A stretch of 64,000 nucleotides of DNA from positions 62,001-126,000 of the forward strand of contig SVLP01000001.1 of the NCBI GenBank assembly GCA_015067895.1, given 5' to 3'. A program made the translations under genes and the position numbers. This document shows, piece after piece, positions 46,893 to 56,431 of the stretch (position 1 is its first letter; each line of letters opens with the position of its first letter). The notes under the pieces are model-generated. The model was not told the origin of the DNA. It did not search any database and was given only the letters and a program-made list of their open reading frames with translations. Origin of the DNA: Oscillospiraceae bacterium. GTDB lineage: Bacteria > Bacillota_A > Clostridia > Oscillospirales > Oscillospiraceae.

Positions 46893-49113
46893 ATACCGTG
46901 AAGTCGCCGGAGAGGAAGGTCTTGCCGCAGTCGCGGATGAGCCACTCGATCCGGCCGGGGATGCGCCGCTGGCGCAGGGCCCAATCCCACTGCATCAGGG
47001 CTTCTTCGGGGATGGGGAGGGTTGCTTCCCAGACCTCGCCGGGGGAGAGGAGCCGCTTGGCGAAGGCCCAGAGCTGCGTCCGGGAGGTGACCACGCCCTG
47101 GGTGCGGTGCAGGTAAAGCTGAGGCACCGCCCAGCCCGGGCGCGCGCCGGTGTTGGTGATGCGGACGGTCACAGCCTTTTCATCGGCAGAAACAAGCTCA
47201 TAGCCGAAATCGGTGTAGCTAAGACCCATGCCGAAGGTGTACCTGGGCTGATCGCCGCGATAGTAGGCGCAGCGGCGGTAGGAATCCTTGGCATTGTAGG
47301 CCACGGGGATCTGGCCCACGGTGTCGGGCAGACTGACGCTGAGACGGCCGGCGGGCTCGATCTCGCCAAAGACCAGCTTCGCGATGGCCTCGCCGCCGGT
47401 GAGACCGGGGTAGAAGGCCTGGACGATGGCATTGGAGCCCTCCAGCTCCTGCATCTCGTAGGGGCGTCCGCCGATGAGCACGGTGATGATGGGCTTGCCG
47501 GTGGCGCGCAGGGCCCACAGGAGCTCGATTTGCCGTCCGGGGAGTCGGAGCTGGCAGTCGTCCACGTTTTCTCCGCAGTCCATGGTGATATCACTCTGGC
47601 TCTTCATGGCGCCGTTGGCGTCGAATTCGCCCGCTCCGGCGAACCGGCTGGAGCTGCCGCCGAGACACAGCACGATGGCGTCGCAGTCCCAGGCCAGCTC
47701 CATGGCTCCGGCGATGTCCGGGAATTCCTCAAACAAGCCGCAGCCGGGGTGCCAGACCACCTCTACGCCCGTGCCTTTCAGCAGCACCTCGAAGCCCCGG
47801 CGGGGGGTGATGCCCGTTTCGGGACGGATGGGAGGCGTGTAGTCGCCCAGCTGGTTGTAGATGGCGTCGGCATTGGGGCCGAAGACGCCAAGGCGCAGGG
47901 GCTTATCCGCAGACAGGGGCAGGGTGCCGTCGTTTTTCAGCAGCACCAGGGAGTGCTCCGCCAGTACCTTCACCTGGGGGTGGTTGACATAATTATAGCT
48001 GCAATACTCGTCCGTCTCCGGCAGGTAGGGATCCTCGAACAGTCCCCGGCGGAATTTGACCGACAGGATCCGCTGGCAGGCTTCGTCGATCCGGGCTTCT
48101 TCGACAAGCCCCCGCTCCACGGCCTCCTCCAGCAGCTGGAAGCCCGTGTCCCACAGGCCCATGTCCACGCCCGCGTTCAGGGCCAGGGCACCGGAGGCGC
48201 AGCGGTCGCCGGTGACGGCGTCCAGCTGGTCGATGGCCACGCCGTCGGACATGACAAAGCCCTCAAAGCCGTACTCCCCCCGGAGCAGGTCGGTGAGTAG
48301 GGCGTGGTTGGCGTGGCAGTAGACACCGTCGATCTCGTTGTAGGCGGCCATGAAGCTGGCGACGCCAGCGTCCACACAGGCCTTCACCGGGGGCAGATGG
48401 ATCTCCCGGAGCTCCCGAGGGCCGATCCGGGCGGCGCTGGCGTTGACGCCGCCGGTGGTCTCGCCCTGGGCGCACAGGTGCTTGGCGGTGACCTCCACGC
48501 CCTCAGACTGGATGCCCCGCACCACGGCCTGGGCCATCCGGGAGGCCAGGTACGGATCCTCGCCAAAGCACTCCTCGCTGCGGCCCCAGCGGGGATCCCG
48601 CAGTACATCCAGTGCGGAGACCAGAGCCAGATCCACGCCCATGCTTTTCAGCTGTTTTCCGCTGACCTTGGCGGCCTCCTCCAGCAGCTCCGGTGCGAAG
48701 GTGCAGCCCGCCGCCAGATTCACCGGCAGCAGATAGCCGTCCAGGGCCTGATGGCCGTGGGGGCACTCGGAGCTGAGGAGGGCGGGGATGCCGAAGCGGG
48801 AGTGCTCGATGACGTATTTCTGGAGCTGGTTCCGGGCCTTGACGGCCAGGCTGCCCGCCAGACCGGTCTCGAAATCCTTCTTCGACCAGGGATCGGCCCG
48901 GTGGAGGCCGTAGATGGTGCCGATGCCGGAGTACCGCTCCACCTCGGACTTGAATTCCTCGTCAAAGACGATCTCGCCGCCCTCCCGGCGGTAGATGCCG
49001 AAGCCGTAGAGCCGCTGGGTCAGCTGGCCAACCTTTTCCCGCAGGGTCATCCGGGAGAGCAGGTCTGCGGCTCGCTCTTCGGGGGAGAAGGCAGGATTTT
49101 GATAGATTTCCAT
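46891..49113 (-). CDS. GH3 beta-glucosidase family enzyme
   Basis: A 740-residue retaining exo-beta-glycosidase. Barrel start MTLREKVGQLTQ, substrate-binding AKHLCAQGE and the nucleophile Asp290 in GFVMSDGVAIDQ; then the alpha/beta-sandwich domain (LGVFGPNADAIYNQLGDYTPP, IVLCLGG) and a C-terminal fibronectin-III-like domain (KAVTVRITNTGARPGWAVPQLYL). No signal peptide, so it acts inside the cell. GH3 covers glucosidase, xylosidase and N-acetylglucosaminidase; the full three-domain length favours beta-glucosidase/xylosidase. It lies downstream of the GH38 gene in the transporter series. Confidence 0.9.
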   Translation of the reverse strand: MEIYQNPAFSPEERAADLLSRMTLREKVGQLTQRLYGFGIYRREGGEIVFDEEFKSEVERYSGIGTIYGLHRADPWSKKDFETGLAGSLAVKARNQLQKYVIEHSRFGIPALLSSECPHGHQALDGYLLPVNLAAGCTFAPELLEEAAKVSGKQLKSMGVDLALVSALDVLRDPRWGRSEECFGEDPYLASRMAQAVVRGIQSEGVEVTAKHLCAQGETTGGVNASAARIGPRELREIHLPPVKACVDAGVASFMAAYNEIDGVYCHANHALLTDLLRGEYGFEGFVMSDGVAIDQLDAVTGDRCASGALALNAGVDMGLWDTGFQLLEEAVERGLVEEARIDEACQRILSVKFRRGLFEDPYLPETDEYCSYNYVNHPQVKVLAEHSLVLLKNDGTLPLSADKPLRLGVFGPNADAIYNQLGDYTPPIRPETGITPRRGFEVLLKGTGVEVVWHPGCGLFEEFPDIAGAMELAWDCDAIVLCLGGSSSRFAGAGEFDANGAMKSQSDITMDCGENVDDCQLRLPGRQIELLWALRATGKPIITVLIGGRPYEMQELEGSNAIVQAFYPGLTGGEAIAKLVFGEIEPAGRLSVSLPDTVGQIPVAYNAKDSYRRCAYYRGDQPRYTFGMGLSYTDFGYELVSADEKAVTVRITNTGARPGWAVPQLYLHRTQGVVTSRTQLWAFAKRLLSPGEVWEATLPIPEEALMQWDWALRQRRIPGRIEWLIRDCGKTFLSGDFTV

Positions 49114-49135
49114 AATATAGCACCTCGCAAAAATA

Positions 49136-49192
49136 AGTGCTGAGGGCTGAGTGGATCATGTTCTTCAGTACTCAGCATTCAGCACACAGCAC
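49136..49192. repeat. Imperfect hairpin AGTGCTGAG/CTCAGCACT
   Basis: AGTGCTGAGGGCTGAGT pairs with ACTCAGCATTCAGCACAC..CAGCACT. A short relative (AGTGCTGAGTGCTGAGTG) follows xylA at 61122. Confidence 0.5.
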
Positions 49193-49194
49193 TA

Positions 49195-49226
49195 TTTTCG
49201 GGGACGGCAGTGCCGTCCCCGAAAAA
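49195..49226 (-). terminator. Terminator of the GH38 gene
   Basis: TTTTCGGGGACGGCA and complement form a long hairpin, followed on the minus strand by TAGTGC after the A/T stem end; T-rich on both sides. Confidence 0.75.
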
Positions 49227-49230
49227 GGTA

Positions 49231-52200
49231 TTACTTCAGCAGGATGGTGACGATCTCGTAGGGCTTGATGGTGAAGGTCACCTTGCCGTCAACCACGGGC
49301 AGCTCAGACTCGATCTCCTCCAGCAGGTTGGTGAGATAGGCGGCCTTGGTATCGGCGGGGACGGTCAGGGTGGCCTTGGTGCGGGCATTCTCGCACTCGT
49401 ACAGGCGCAGGACGGTGCCCTCACCATTCTCGGCGGCCTTGACGGTCTCCAGGATCACGTTCCGCTGATCCACGGAGGCGAAGGAAGCGGCCTTGCCGGT
49501 CTCGCCGCCGGTGACGGCGTAGGCTCTCTGGTTGAGCTTGTAGGACTCGGCCACGGTACCGGCCTCCTGCCAGCTCTCGGCGTGGGGCAGCAGGGCGTAG
49601 GTGAACTCGTGGACTTCCACGTCGGCGTTGGGATGGGGCTCCACGCCGGACTTCAGCAGGGTCAGGCCGATGGTGCCGTCGTTGACGCTGTGGCCGTACT
49701 TGCAGTCGTTCAGCAGGGAGACGCCGTAGTGACCCTCGGAGAAGTCCATCCACTTCTGGGCGCAGCTCTCGAAGCGGGCCTTGTCCCAGGAGGTGTTGGT
49801 GTGGGTCTTGCGCTTGACGTTGCCGAACTGCACCTCGAAGGTGGCCTCGTCGGCATGGATGTCCACGGGGAACTCCGCCTTCAGCAGATGCTGGTGCAGC
49901 TTCCAGTCGACCTTCGTCTCGAAGTCGATGCGGCGGGTGTCGGCGTAGAAGTGGATCTTCTGGAGGATCTCGCTGCCGCAGCAGTCGAAGGTCAGCTCCA
50001 GGGTGGTGCAGACGGGGCCGTCGGTCAGCCAGCGCAGAGATTTCAGCTCGTCCACATCCCAGGACTTCTCGGTGTAGAACATGTCGATGTCCCAGTTGTC
50101 GTAGTAGATGGGCTTGTCCTCGTAGCAGCGGATCCGGGCGACCTTGCCGGGCTTCAGCAGCTCCCGGTCGTTTTCCTTATCGAAGATGGAGGTGAAGGCG
50201 CCGGTGGCGTCCAGGGCGATGGTATAGTAGGGGGTCTCCAGATGGTACTCATCGCTGCGGAGGAAGGGGGAGGCGGCCTCGGCGTCCACCAGAGCCAGGG
50301 ACTTGTAGCCCTTGGAGGGCAGCCCACGCAGGTAGGCGACTGCGCCGTTCTCGGTCTGCTGGACGGGGTAGATGGTGCCGTTCTCGTCGCGCAGGCCGGT
50401 GGCCTTCACATCGCCCAGACGGACGATGTCATCGCGGTCAAAGCCCAGGGTGTTGAAGACGGTCACGGCCTCGCCGGAACCGGCCAGCGCGTTCAGACGG
50501 GCATCGATCTCGCCCTTGACCTCCTGCTCCAGGGCCTCGTACTCGGCCTTGGTCACGTCGTAGACCTCGGCGATGGAGGAGCCGGGCAGGATGTCGTGGA
50601 ACTGGTTGAGCAGGATGATGTCGCGCCACAGCCGGGTGTCGGTCTCGTGGGGGTAGTCCTTGTTCAGGACGCCCAGCAGCTCCAGATCCATCAGCAGCTG
50701 CTCGGAGCGGCGGTTGCCCTTCTTGTTCCGGCCCATGGAGGTATAGGTGCCGCGATGGTACTCGAAGTAGAACTCGCCCTCCCAGGTTTCCAGGCGGCGG
50801 TTGTCCTTGACCCGCTCGCTGAGCTCGTCGAAGTAGGTGCGGGCGGTCTCCTGGCGCACCCTGGGGATGCCGACAACGCCCTTCTCCATGCGCTGGGAGG
50901 TCTCCAGCATGTTCCGGGTGGGGCCGCCGCCGCCGTCGCCGTAGCCGTAGGAGATCAGGATGTCGTTGTTGATCTCCTTGTTCTGGTAACGCTCCCAGCC
51001 GCCCATGATGGAGCCGGGGTGCAGCATGCCGTTATAGGTGGTGAAGAAGCTCTCCTTGGGGTTCTGGGTCTCGCCGGTGGTGGTGATGAGGTGGGTCAGC
51101 ACCTCGCTGCCGTCGATGCCACGCCAGATGAAGGTATCGTTGGGGATCCGGTTGATCTGGTTCCAGGCCAGCTTGGTGGTCATGAAGTAGTCGATGCCGG
51201 ACTTTTTCATGATCTGGGGCAGAGCGCCGGAGTAGCCGAAGACGTCGGGCAGCCACAGGATCTTGTTGTCATGGCCGAACTCCTCCTTGAAGAACCGCTT
51301 GCCATGGAGGAACTGGCGCACCAGGGATTCGCCGGAGGTCAGGTTGCAGTCGGCCTCCAGCCACATGCCGCCCTCGGTCTCCCAGCGGCCCTCGGCAACG
51401 CGCTGCTTGATCTTCTCGTACAGCTCGGGGTAACGCTGCTTCAGGAAGTAGTAGAGCACAGGCTGGCTGGACATGAACTTGTAGCTGGGGAACTCCTCCA
51501 TCAGCTTCAGAACGGTGGCGAAGGAGCGGACGACCTTCTCCCGGGTCTGGGCCACCGTCCACCACCAGGCCACGTCGATGTGGGTGTGGCCGATGCAGGT
51601 GGCGATGACATCGTCGTGGCCTGCCATCTTGGTGTACAGGGTCTCGGTCAGGTATTCCTGGGCCTGAGCCAGGGTCTGGTAGAACCTGGGGGAGTAGGGC
51701 AGGCGCATGTCGATCATGTTGATGGTGTTATTCAGGACGGTCTGAATATCCATGCGAACCTTGCTGTCCTCGCCCATGCGGGGGAAGGCCTGCAGGGGGA
51801 TCAGCAGATCGTAGTACATCCGGTTGATCTCCTCATCCCGGACGTACAGCTCCACCAGGAAGCGGAACTCCCGGTGCAGGGTGCCGGTGTAGGCCTGGAT
51901 GTCGATCTTCAGCTCCTCGCCGCCGACGGCGCTCTGGCGCAGCCAGATGTCGCGGTGGTTCATGTCCGCGCCCTGGATGACCTCGTTATTGATAAAGACC
52001 AGGAACTGGGGGTTCTTGCCGTCGTCCCACTCCTCAATCTGGGTGCGGATGCGCATCCAGACGGATTTGCCGGAAAAGCTCTGGGGAACGGTGGCGGTGG
52101 TGCGGAACCAGTAGTGGGAGCCGGGGATGCCGTGAAAGTCGGTGTTCTGACCGGTGAACTTTCCCTCGAACCGGTCGGTTCCGGCGTACTCGGCGTACCA

Positions 52201-52374
52201 GTGATTTTTCTTGGAGTCGAAGGTGAGCCAGGGGGCAGTGCTGGCGTCAGCCTCGGCGGGGCGGAAGAACTGGCCATGCTTGTACTGCCAGTCGTTCAGC
52301 TCCACCTTGTCCCGGAAGCGGAGATTGCCCATCTGATTGGCAATGACCTGGATGCGTTGATCGATGAAATACAT
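49231..52374 (-). CDS. GH38 alpha-mannosidase
   Basis: A 1047-residue zinc-dependent exo-alpha-mannosidase of the type used for high-mannose or complex N-glycans. Family motifs: HTHIDVAWWWTVAQTREK (zinc His/Asp, about 265-282), nucleophile Asp377 in LWLPDVFGYSGALPQI, a middle helix bundle and large beta C-terminal domains. The N-terminal 250 residues form the beta-sandwich usual for cytosolic bacterial and vacuolar-type members. No signal peptide. It lies 3' of the solute-binding protein gene and 5' of GH3 on the same strand, linking imported oligosaccharide to its trimming. Confidence 0.93.
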   Translation of the reverse strand: MYFIDQRIQVIANQMGNLRFRDKVELNDWQYKHGQFFRPAEADASTAPWLTFDSKKNHWYAEYAGTDRFEGKFTGQNTDFHGIPGSHYWFRTTATVPQSFSGKSVWMRIRTQIEEWDDGKNPQFLVFINNEVIQGADMNHRDIWLRQSAVGGEELKIDIQAYTGTLHREFRFLVELYVRDEEINRMYYDLLIPLQAFPRMGEDSKVRMDIQTVLNNTINMIDMRLPYSPRFYQTLAQAQEYLTETLYTKMAGHDDVIATCIGHTHIDVAWWWTVAQTREKVVRSFATVLKLMEEFPSYKFMSSQPVLYYFLKQRYPELYEKIKQRVAEGRWETEGGMWLEADCNLTSGESLVRQFLHGKRFFKEEFGHDNKILWLPDVFGYSGALPQIMKKSGIDYFMTTKLAWNQINRIPNDTFIWRGIDGSEVLTHLITTTGETQNPKESFFTTYNGMLHPGSIMGGWERYQNKEINNDILISYGYGDGGGGPTRNMLETSQRMEKGVVGIPRVRQETARTYFDELSERVKDNRRLETWEGEFYFEYHRGTYTSMGRNKKGNRRSEQLLMDLELLGVLNKDYPHETDTRLWRDIILLNQFHDILPGSSIAEVYDVTKAEYEALEQEVKGEIDARLNALAGSGEAVTVFNTLGFDRDDIVRLGDVKATGLRDENGTIYPVQQTENGAVAYLRGLPSKGYKSLALVDAEAASPFLRSDEYHLETPYYTIALDATGAFTSIFDKENDRELLKPGKVARIRCYEDKPIYYDNWDIDMFYTEKSWDVDELKSLRWLTDGPVCTTLELTFDCCGSEILQKIHFYADTRRIDFETKVDWKLHQHLLKAEFPVDIHADEATFEVQFGNVKRKTHTNTSWDKARFESCAQKWMDFSEGHYGVSLLNDCKYGHSVNDGTIGLTLLKSGVEPHPNADVEVHEFTYALLPHAESWQEAGTVAESYKLNQRAYAVTGGETGKAASFASVDQRNVILETVKAAENGEGTVLRLYECENARTKATLTVPADTKAAYLTNLLEEIESELPVVDGKVTFTIKPYEIVTILLK

Positions 52375-52514
52375 AAATGTCTACCTCGCAGATATGTGTT
52401 GAAAAATTGTCTGTTCACACGACAGAACCTCTGATAACCAGTAGATGATACATCAGAAATTCTGGCTTGTGAATAGGCAAAAGAAGATAATTTTGTATCA
52501 TTGTCGATTCCGCA

Positions 52515-52548
52515 AAAAGTGGGGCGACCGCGGATGCGATCGCCCCAC
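52515..52548 (-). terminator. Terminator after the solute-binding protein gene
   Basis: Stem GTGGGGCGA/TCGCCCCAC; on the minus strand followed by TTTTTGCGG. The rest of the 218-base gap is AT-rich and may hold a separate promoter for GH38. Confidence 0.8.
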
Positions 52549-52592
52549 CGCGTATTACGCTAAGCAGGTATGTTCAGTTGAACAGAACCAAA

Positions 52593-54071
52593 TTACTTGG
52601 CAGCCTGCCAGGCGGCGAACTGAGCGTTGACCTCGGTCAGGATGGTGTCGAAGCCGGAAGCGCGCATGTCAGCCAGCATGGCGTCGATGGAGTCCTGACC
52701 GCCGGTGCCGGTCATGATCAGGGACTTGTACTGCTCGAAGATAGCCTGGACAGCGGAGATCTCGTCAGCGATCTCGGTGGTGTCGGGGATGAAGCCCATG
52801 GCGGGAGAAGCAATGGCGTTCTCGTTCTGGGTCTTGACCTCGCCGTAGCCGTCAGAGCCGACCTCGGGGGTAGCCACGAAGAAGGTGCCCTGGGTGTAGG
52901 CGGCCATGGTCCAGTCGCCGTTCAGCTTGTTGACCTTCTTGACGCCGTTCTCGTCGACGTACTCGAAGTTGACGCCTTCCTCACCGTACCACAGCATGTC
53001 GCGGACGACGGGATCGGTGTTGACCAGCTCCAGGAGCTTCAGAGCCTCGAGCTTGTGCTCGGAGGAGTTGGAGATGCAGGTGATGGAGCCCATGACGGTG
53101 TCGTTGGACAGAACGGTGTTCTCGAACTGGGAGACGACAACCTCAGCACCGCGGGACTCGCCCCAGCCCTTGGCAGCGCCGGGCCAGCCCTGAGCGACGC
53201 CCAGAGAGCACATGCCGGTAGCCTCAGCGGCGACAGCGGCGTCGGAGTTGATCAGGCCGTCGGCCATCCAGCTCTGCAGCAGAGCCAGGTCGGCCAGAAC
53301 GTCGGGCTGCTCGTAAACGGAGACGAACTCGGTGCCGCCGTTGTAGGCGATGCCGATGCCGATGTTGCCCAGGGTGCAGGCGTCATACTTGTTGCCGGTG
53401 ACGCAGGACAGGCCGTCCTGGTTCAGCAGCAGACCGGTGGTGCCGGTGCCGGCGACGACGGCGCGCAGGCCAGCGTCGATCTCGGCCAGGGTGTGAGCCT
53501 CAGCGTACTCGGGGAAGTAAGCGTCGACGTCAGCCTTGGTCCAGACGAAGAAGTTGGTCATGGAAGAATCCTTGTAGCAGGGGATGCCGTACAGCTTACC
53601 GCCGATCATGCAGGAGTTCAGGAAATCCTGGGGGATCAGATCGGTCAGGCCGGGAACATCGGCCATCAGATCGGTGATGTCAGCGAAAGCGCCCATGCTC
53701 ACGTCGGAGGTGTAGGTGGACATGTCGGTGAACATCAGATCGTAGGGCTCGTTGGTCTGGACGGTGACGGAGCGCAGGTTGCCCCAGTCGCCCCAGGAGC
53801 CGACGCGGACATCCAGGTGGACGCCGATCTTCTCCTCCAGGTAGGCATCCATCTTAGCCTTCCAGGAGTCGTAGTTGGCGGGCTGGCCGCCGCCGACCTG
53901 GTACCAAACCAGAGTGGGGATCTCGTCGTTGCCGGCATCGGCAACGGGAGCGGTGGTCTCAACGGGATCTTCGTTGACGGGGGCGGTGGTTTCGGCAGGC
54001 TTCTCGCCGCAGGCTGCGAACAGACCCACGACCATCATGACTGCCAGAAGCATTGCGATGATCTTCTTCAT
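52593..54071 (-). CDS. Extracellular solute-binding lipoprotein of a sugar ABC importer
   Basis: A 492-residue substrate-binding lipoprotein. Signal peptide and lipobox LFAAC (Cys20-21), a Thr/Glu/Pro linker rich in ETTAPV, then a family-1-type binding domain (LVWYQVGGGQPANYDSW, DLMFTDMSTYTSDV, GIPCYKDSSMTNFFVWTK). This resembles LipO/LplA-type proteins that bind complex oligosaccharides. The start at 54071 has an AGGAGGA site; an upstream in-frame start is rejected. It follows the two permease genes. With GH38 and GH3 next, the ligand is probably a mannose- or glucose-containing oligosaccharide. Confidence 0.92.
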   Translation of the reverse strand: MKKIIAMLLAVMMVVGLFAACGEKPAETTAPVNEDPVETTAPVADAGNDEIPTLVWYQVGGGQPANYDSWKAKMDAYLEEKIGVHLDVRVGSWGDWGNLRSVTVQTNEPYDLMFTDMSTYTSDVSMGAFADITDLMADVPGLTDLIPQDFLNSCMIGGKLYGIPCYKDSSMTNFFVWTKADVDAYFPEYAEAHTLAEIDAGLRAVVAGTGTTGLLLNQDGLSCVTGNKYDACTLGNIGIGIAYNGGTEFVSVYEQPDVLADLALLQSWMADGLINSDAAVAAEATGMCSLGVAQGWPGAAKGWGESRGAEVVVSQFENTVLSNDTVMGSITCISNSSEHKLEALKLLELVNTDPVVRDMLWYGEEGVNFEYVDENGVKKVNKLNGDWTMAAYTQGTFFVATPEVGSDGYGEVKTQNENAIASPAMGFIPDTTEIADEISAVQAIFEQYKSLIMTGTGGQDSIDAMLADMRASGFDTILTEVNAQFAAWQAAK

Positions 54072-54159
54072 TGTGTTTCCTCCTAATTTTTTGTTTTGCT
54101 TTTTATCAAAGCGGGGGCTGACGATCCCCCGCCTCAATACGGGATGAAATGTGCCGGTC

Positions 54160-55101
54160 TTAGCCCTTGACAGCACCGACGGTCAGGCCGGAGATGAAGT
54201 ACTTCTGGAAGAAGGGGTAGACGCAGGCGATGGGGACGGCGACCACGAAGGCGATGGCCATACGGACGGATTCCTGGGGCATGTTCTTGCTCAGCTCGGA
54301 AGAGGAGGTCAGCATGGCAGTGGGATTCTTGGTCAGGTAGGCGACATTGTTCTGGATCTGGTTCAGCATGGACTGCAGGGAGCGCAGCTCGTCGGAGCTG
54401 ATGTACAGCTGAGCCTGGAACCAGTCGTTCCAGTAGCCGAAGGCCAGGAACAGGCCGATGGTGGCCAGAACGGGCTTGGAGATGGGCAGGACGATCCGGG
54501 TGAAGATCGTCATCTGGGATGCGCCGTCGATCTTGGCGGACTCAATGATGGAGTCGGGGATCGTGGAGCGGAAGAAGGTGCGGGAGATGGTGACGTTCCA
54601 GCTGGACACGGCCAGGGGCAGGATCAGAACCCACATGCTGTCCTTCAGGTGCAGCACCTGAGAGGTGACGACGTAGCTTGCGGCCATGCCGCCGCCGAAG
54701 ACCATGGGGATGAAGATCATGATGGTCAGGAAGTTGTTGAGCTTATGCTCGGTACGGGACAGGACATAGCCCATGACGGTGGTCAGGGCCACGCCGATGA
54801 CGGTACCGATGACGGTAACGTAAATGGACACCCACAGGGCATGCAGGATGGTCTGACGCTGGGACCACAGGTAGGTGTAGGCATCTGCGGAGATGTTCTC
54901 GGCGGTGAGCCACAGCTGATAGCCCTGGGTGCGGATGACGTTGTTGTCGGTCAGAGAGATGATGGCGATGAAGATGATGGGCAGGAAGCACATCAGAGCC
55001 AGAAGCAGGAACAGGGTGTTGAATGCGAAGTTCGTCACGGGGCTGATCCGGTTCAGGCGGCTCATGGTATCGCCGGAAGCACCTTTGGTTTTCTTAGCCA
55101 T
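54160..55101 (-). CDS. Carbohydrate ABC transporter permease (LplC/YtcP type)
   Basis: A 313-residue inner membrane permease of the binding-protein-dependent family with six helices. The ATPase-contacting EAA loop reads ESAKIDGASQMTIFTRIVLPISKPVLATIG (about 207-236). The N-terminal SPVTNFAFNTLFLLLALMCFLPIIFIAIISLTD is typical of the MalG/LplC side. It pairs with the permease encoded 15 bases upstream. No ATPase gene is present, so a shared MsmK-like ATPase elsewhere is likely. Confidence 0.93.
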   Translation of the reverse strand: MAKKTKGASGDTMSRLNRISPVTNFAFNTLFLLLALMCFLPIIFIAIISLTDNNVIRTQGYQLWLTAENISADAYTYLWSQRQTILHALWVSIYVTVIGTVIGVALTTVMGYVLSRTEHKLNNFLTIMIFIPMVFGGGMAASYVVTSQVLHLKDSMWVLILPLAVSSWNVTISRTFFRSTIPDSIIESAKIDGASQMTIFTRIVLPISKPVLATIGLFLAFGYWNDWFQAQLYISSDELRSLQSMLNQIQNNVAYLTKNPTAMLTSSSELSKNMPQESVRMAIAFVVAVPIACVYPFFQKYFISGLTVGAVKG

Positions 55102-55116
55102 AATGTTCGCCTCCCG

Positions 55117-56103
55117 TCAGATCAGCGCGCTGCTCTTATCGACCTTGCGGACGATGGCATTCGCGGTGAGGATGGTGATACAGCCGACGACGGCCTGGAA
55201 CATGGAGGCCGCGGAGGTCTTGCCGATGCTGGTGGTTGCGGAGTTCAGCATCTGGTAGATCTTGACATCGAAGGTCGCGACCACGGGGGTCAGGGGCTGC
55301 TTGGCACCCTGGGTGACCTGATAGAACAGACCAAAGTCAGAGGAGAAGATGCGGCCGACAGCCAGGATGAACATCATGATGATGATGGGCTGCAGGGAGG
55401 GCAGGGTGATGTACTTGGCCTGCTGCCACTTGCTGGCACCGTCGAGGACGGCGGCCTCATACAGGCTGGTGTCGATGCCGGTGATGGAGGCCAGGTAAAC
55501 GACCATGGAGTAGCCGATGCCCTTCCAGATGTGCATGAAGATCAGGATGGCGGGCCACACATCGGGCTCGAAGTACCAGTTGACATTCTTGCCGCCGAAC
55601 ATGCGGATCAGGGCGTTGGCCAGACCCTTGTCGGTGACCAGGAAGGCGTAGACGAAGTAGGCGACCACGACCCAGGACATGAAGTGGGGCATGAACATCA
55701 GGGTCTGGTAGATCTTGGACTTGCGCTTGGAGTAGATGTTGGAGATCATGATGGCCAGACCCACGGGCAGGACGATGTCCAGCACGATGAACACCAGGTT
55801 GTAGCACACGGTGTTGCGCAGGATCATGGGGAAGTCCCGCAGACCGAAGAAGTATTCGAAGTTCTCGAAGCCGACCCATTCACTCTTAATCAGGCTCACA
55901 AGGAAATTGGTATCCTGCACGATCTTGTAGTCCTTGAACGACAGGATGATGCCGAACATCGGCAGATAGCAGAAGAGCACGAACCACACGGTGGTCGGGA
56001 GCGCAAGCAGGGTCAGCTCGGTATCATCCCGAGTCCACTTGTTGCGTCGCTTGGCCAGGGTGGGTGCCTTCTTGGCGGTTTTCGGTACAGACATTTGCAC
56101 CAC
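55117..56103 (-). CDS. Carbohydrate ABC transporter permease (LplB type)
   Basis: The partner permease, 328 aa from the first possible start. Six helices and an EAA loop YEAAVLDGASKWQQAKYITLPSLQPIIIMM (about 224-253). The start is uncertain: GTG at 56103, GTG at 56100 and ATG at 56094 are in frame behind AGGAAGGG. The first gene of the permease-permease-binding-protein series. A weak minus-strand -10 TATAAT lies at 56165-56170 with a poor -35, which may need an activator. Confidence 0.92.
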   Translation of the reverse strand: MVQMSVPKTAKKAPTLAKRRNKWTRDDTELTLLALPTTVWFVLFCYLPMFGIILSFKDYKIVQDTNFLVSLIKSEWVGFENFEYFFGLRDFPMILRNTVCYNLVFIVLDIVLPVGLAIMISNIYSKRKSKIYQTLMFMPHFMSWVVVAYFVYAFLVTDKGLANALIRMFGGKNVNWYFEPDVWPAILIFMHIWKGIGYSMVVYLASITGIDTSLYEAAVLDGASKWQQAKYITLPSLQPIIIMMFILAVGRIFSSDFGLFYQVTQGAKQPLTPVVATFDVKIYQMLNSATTSIGKTSAASMFQAVVGCITILTANAIVRKVDKSSALI

Positions 56104-56164
56104 GCATCCCTTCCTCTTTTATTTGTCGAAATATACAAAATCCTCTGCATTATTTGACTATCTT

Positions 56165-56193
56165 ATTATACGCATAATCCAAAAGAACGGGAA
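56165..56193 (-). promoter_or_regulatory. Possible promoter of the sugar ABC importer
   Basis: Minus strand TATAAT (56165-56170) with a weak -35 TTCCCG (56188-56193) at 17 bases. Confidence 0.4.
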
Positions 56194-56264
56194 GTGCTGA
56201 AAAGTTACTTCATAGTGCACAAAGGCTACTTTCTTGAGGAAGTTGTTCAGAAATCAACAATAGA

Positions 56265-56363
56265 AGATATCTGGAATAGGATAGATTGCACAAACGAAAA
56301 GCGGCGGCAATATGGAAAACGCTGATTTTATGAAAAAGTATCGTTTTCCGACTTCCAGATATC
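56265..56363. repeat. Nested inverted repeat in the importer/GH20 gap
   Basis: AGATATCTGGAA (56265-56276) pairs with TTCCAGATATC (56353-56363), and GGAAAACG pairs with CGTTTTCC inside. It could be an operator pair or a transcript hairpin. The 328-base gap otherwise shows only weak promoter-like sequences (GATAAT at about 56379). Confidence 0.5.
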
Positions 56364-56431
56364 CCGGTTTTCGTGGATAATAACATTGACTTCGTGTGCC
56401 CCTGGGCACACACCAAAAAGGAGTATTGCAT

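Noticed and set aside
49210..52434. A 1074-codon open frame antisense to the GH38 alpha-mannosidase
   Set aside because: The minus-strand frame has all GH38 catalytic motifs and a ribosome binding site; the plus frame is Val/Gly/Leu-biased low-information sequence.
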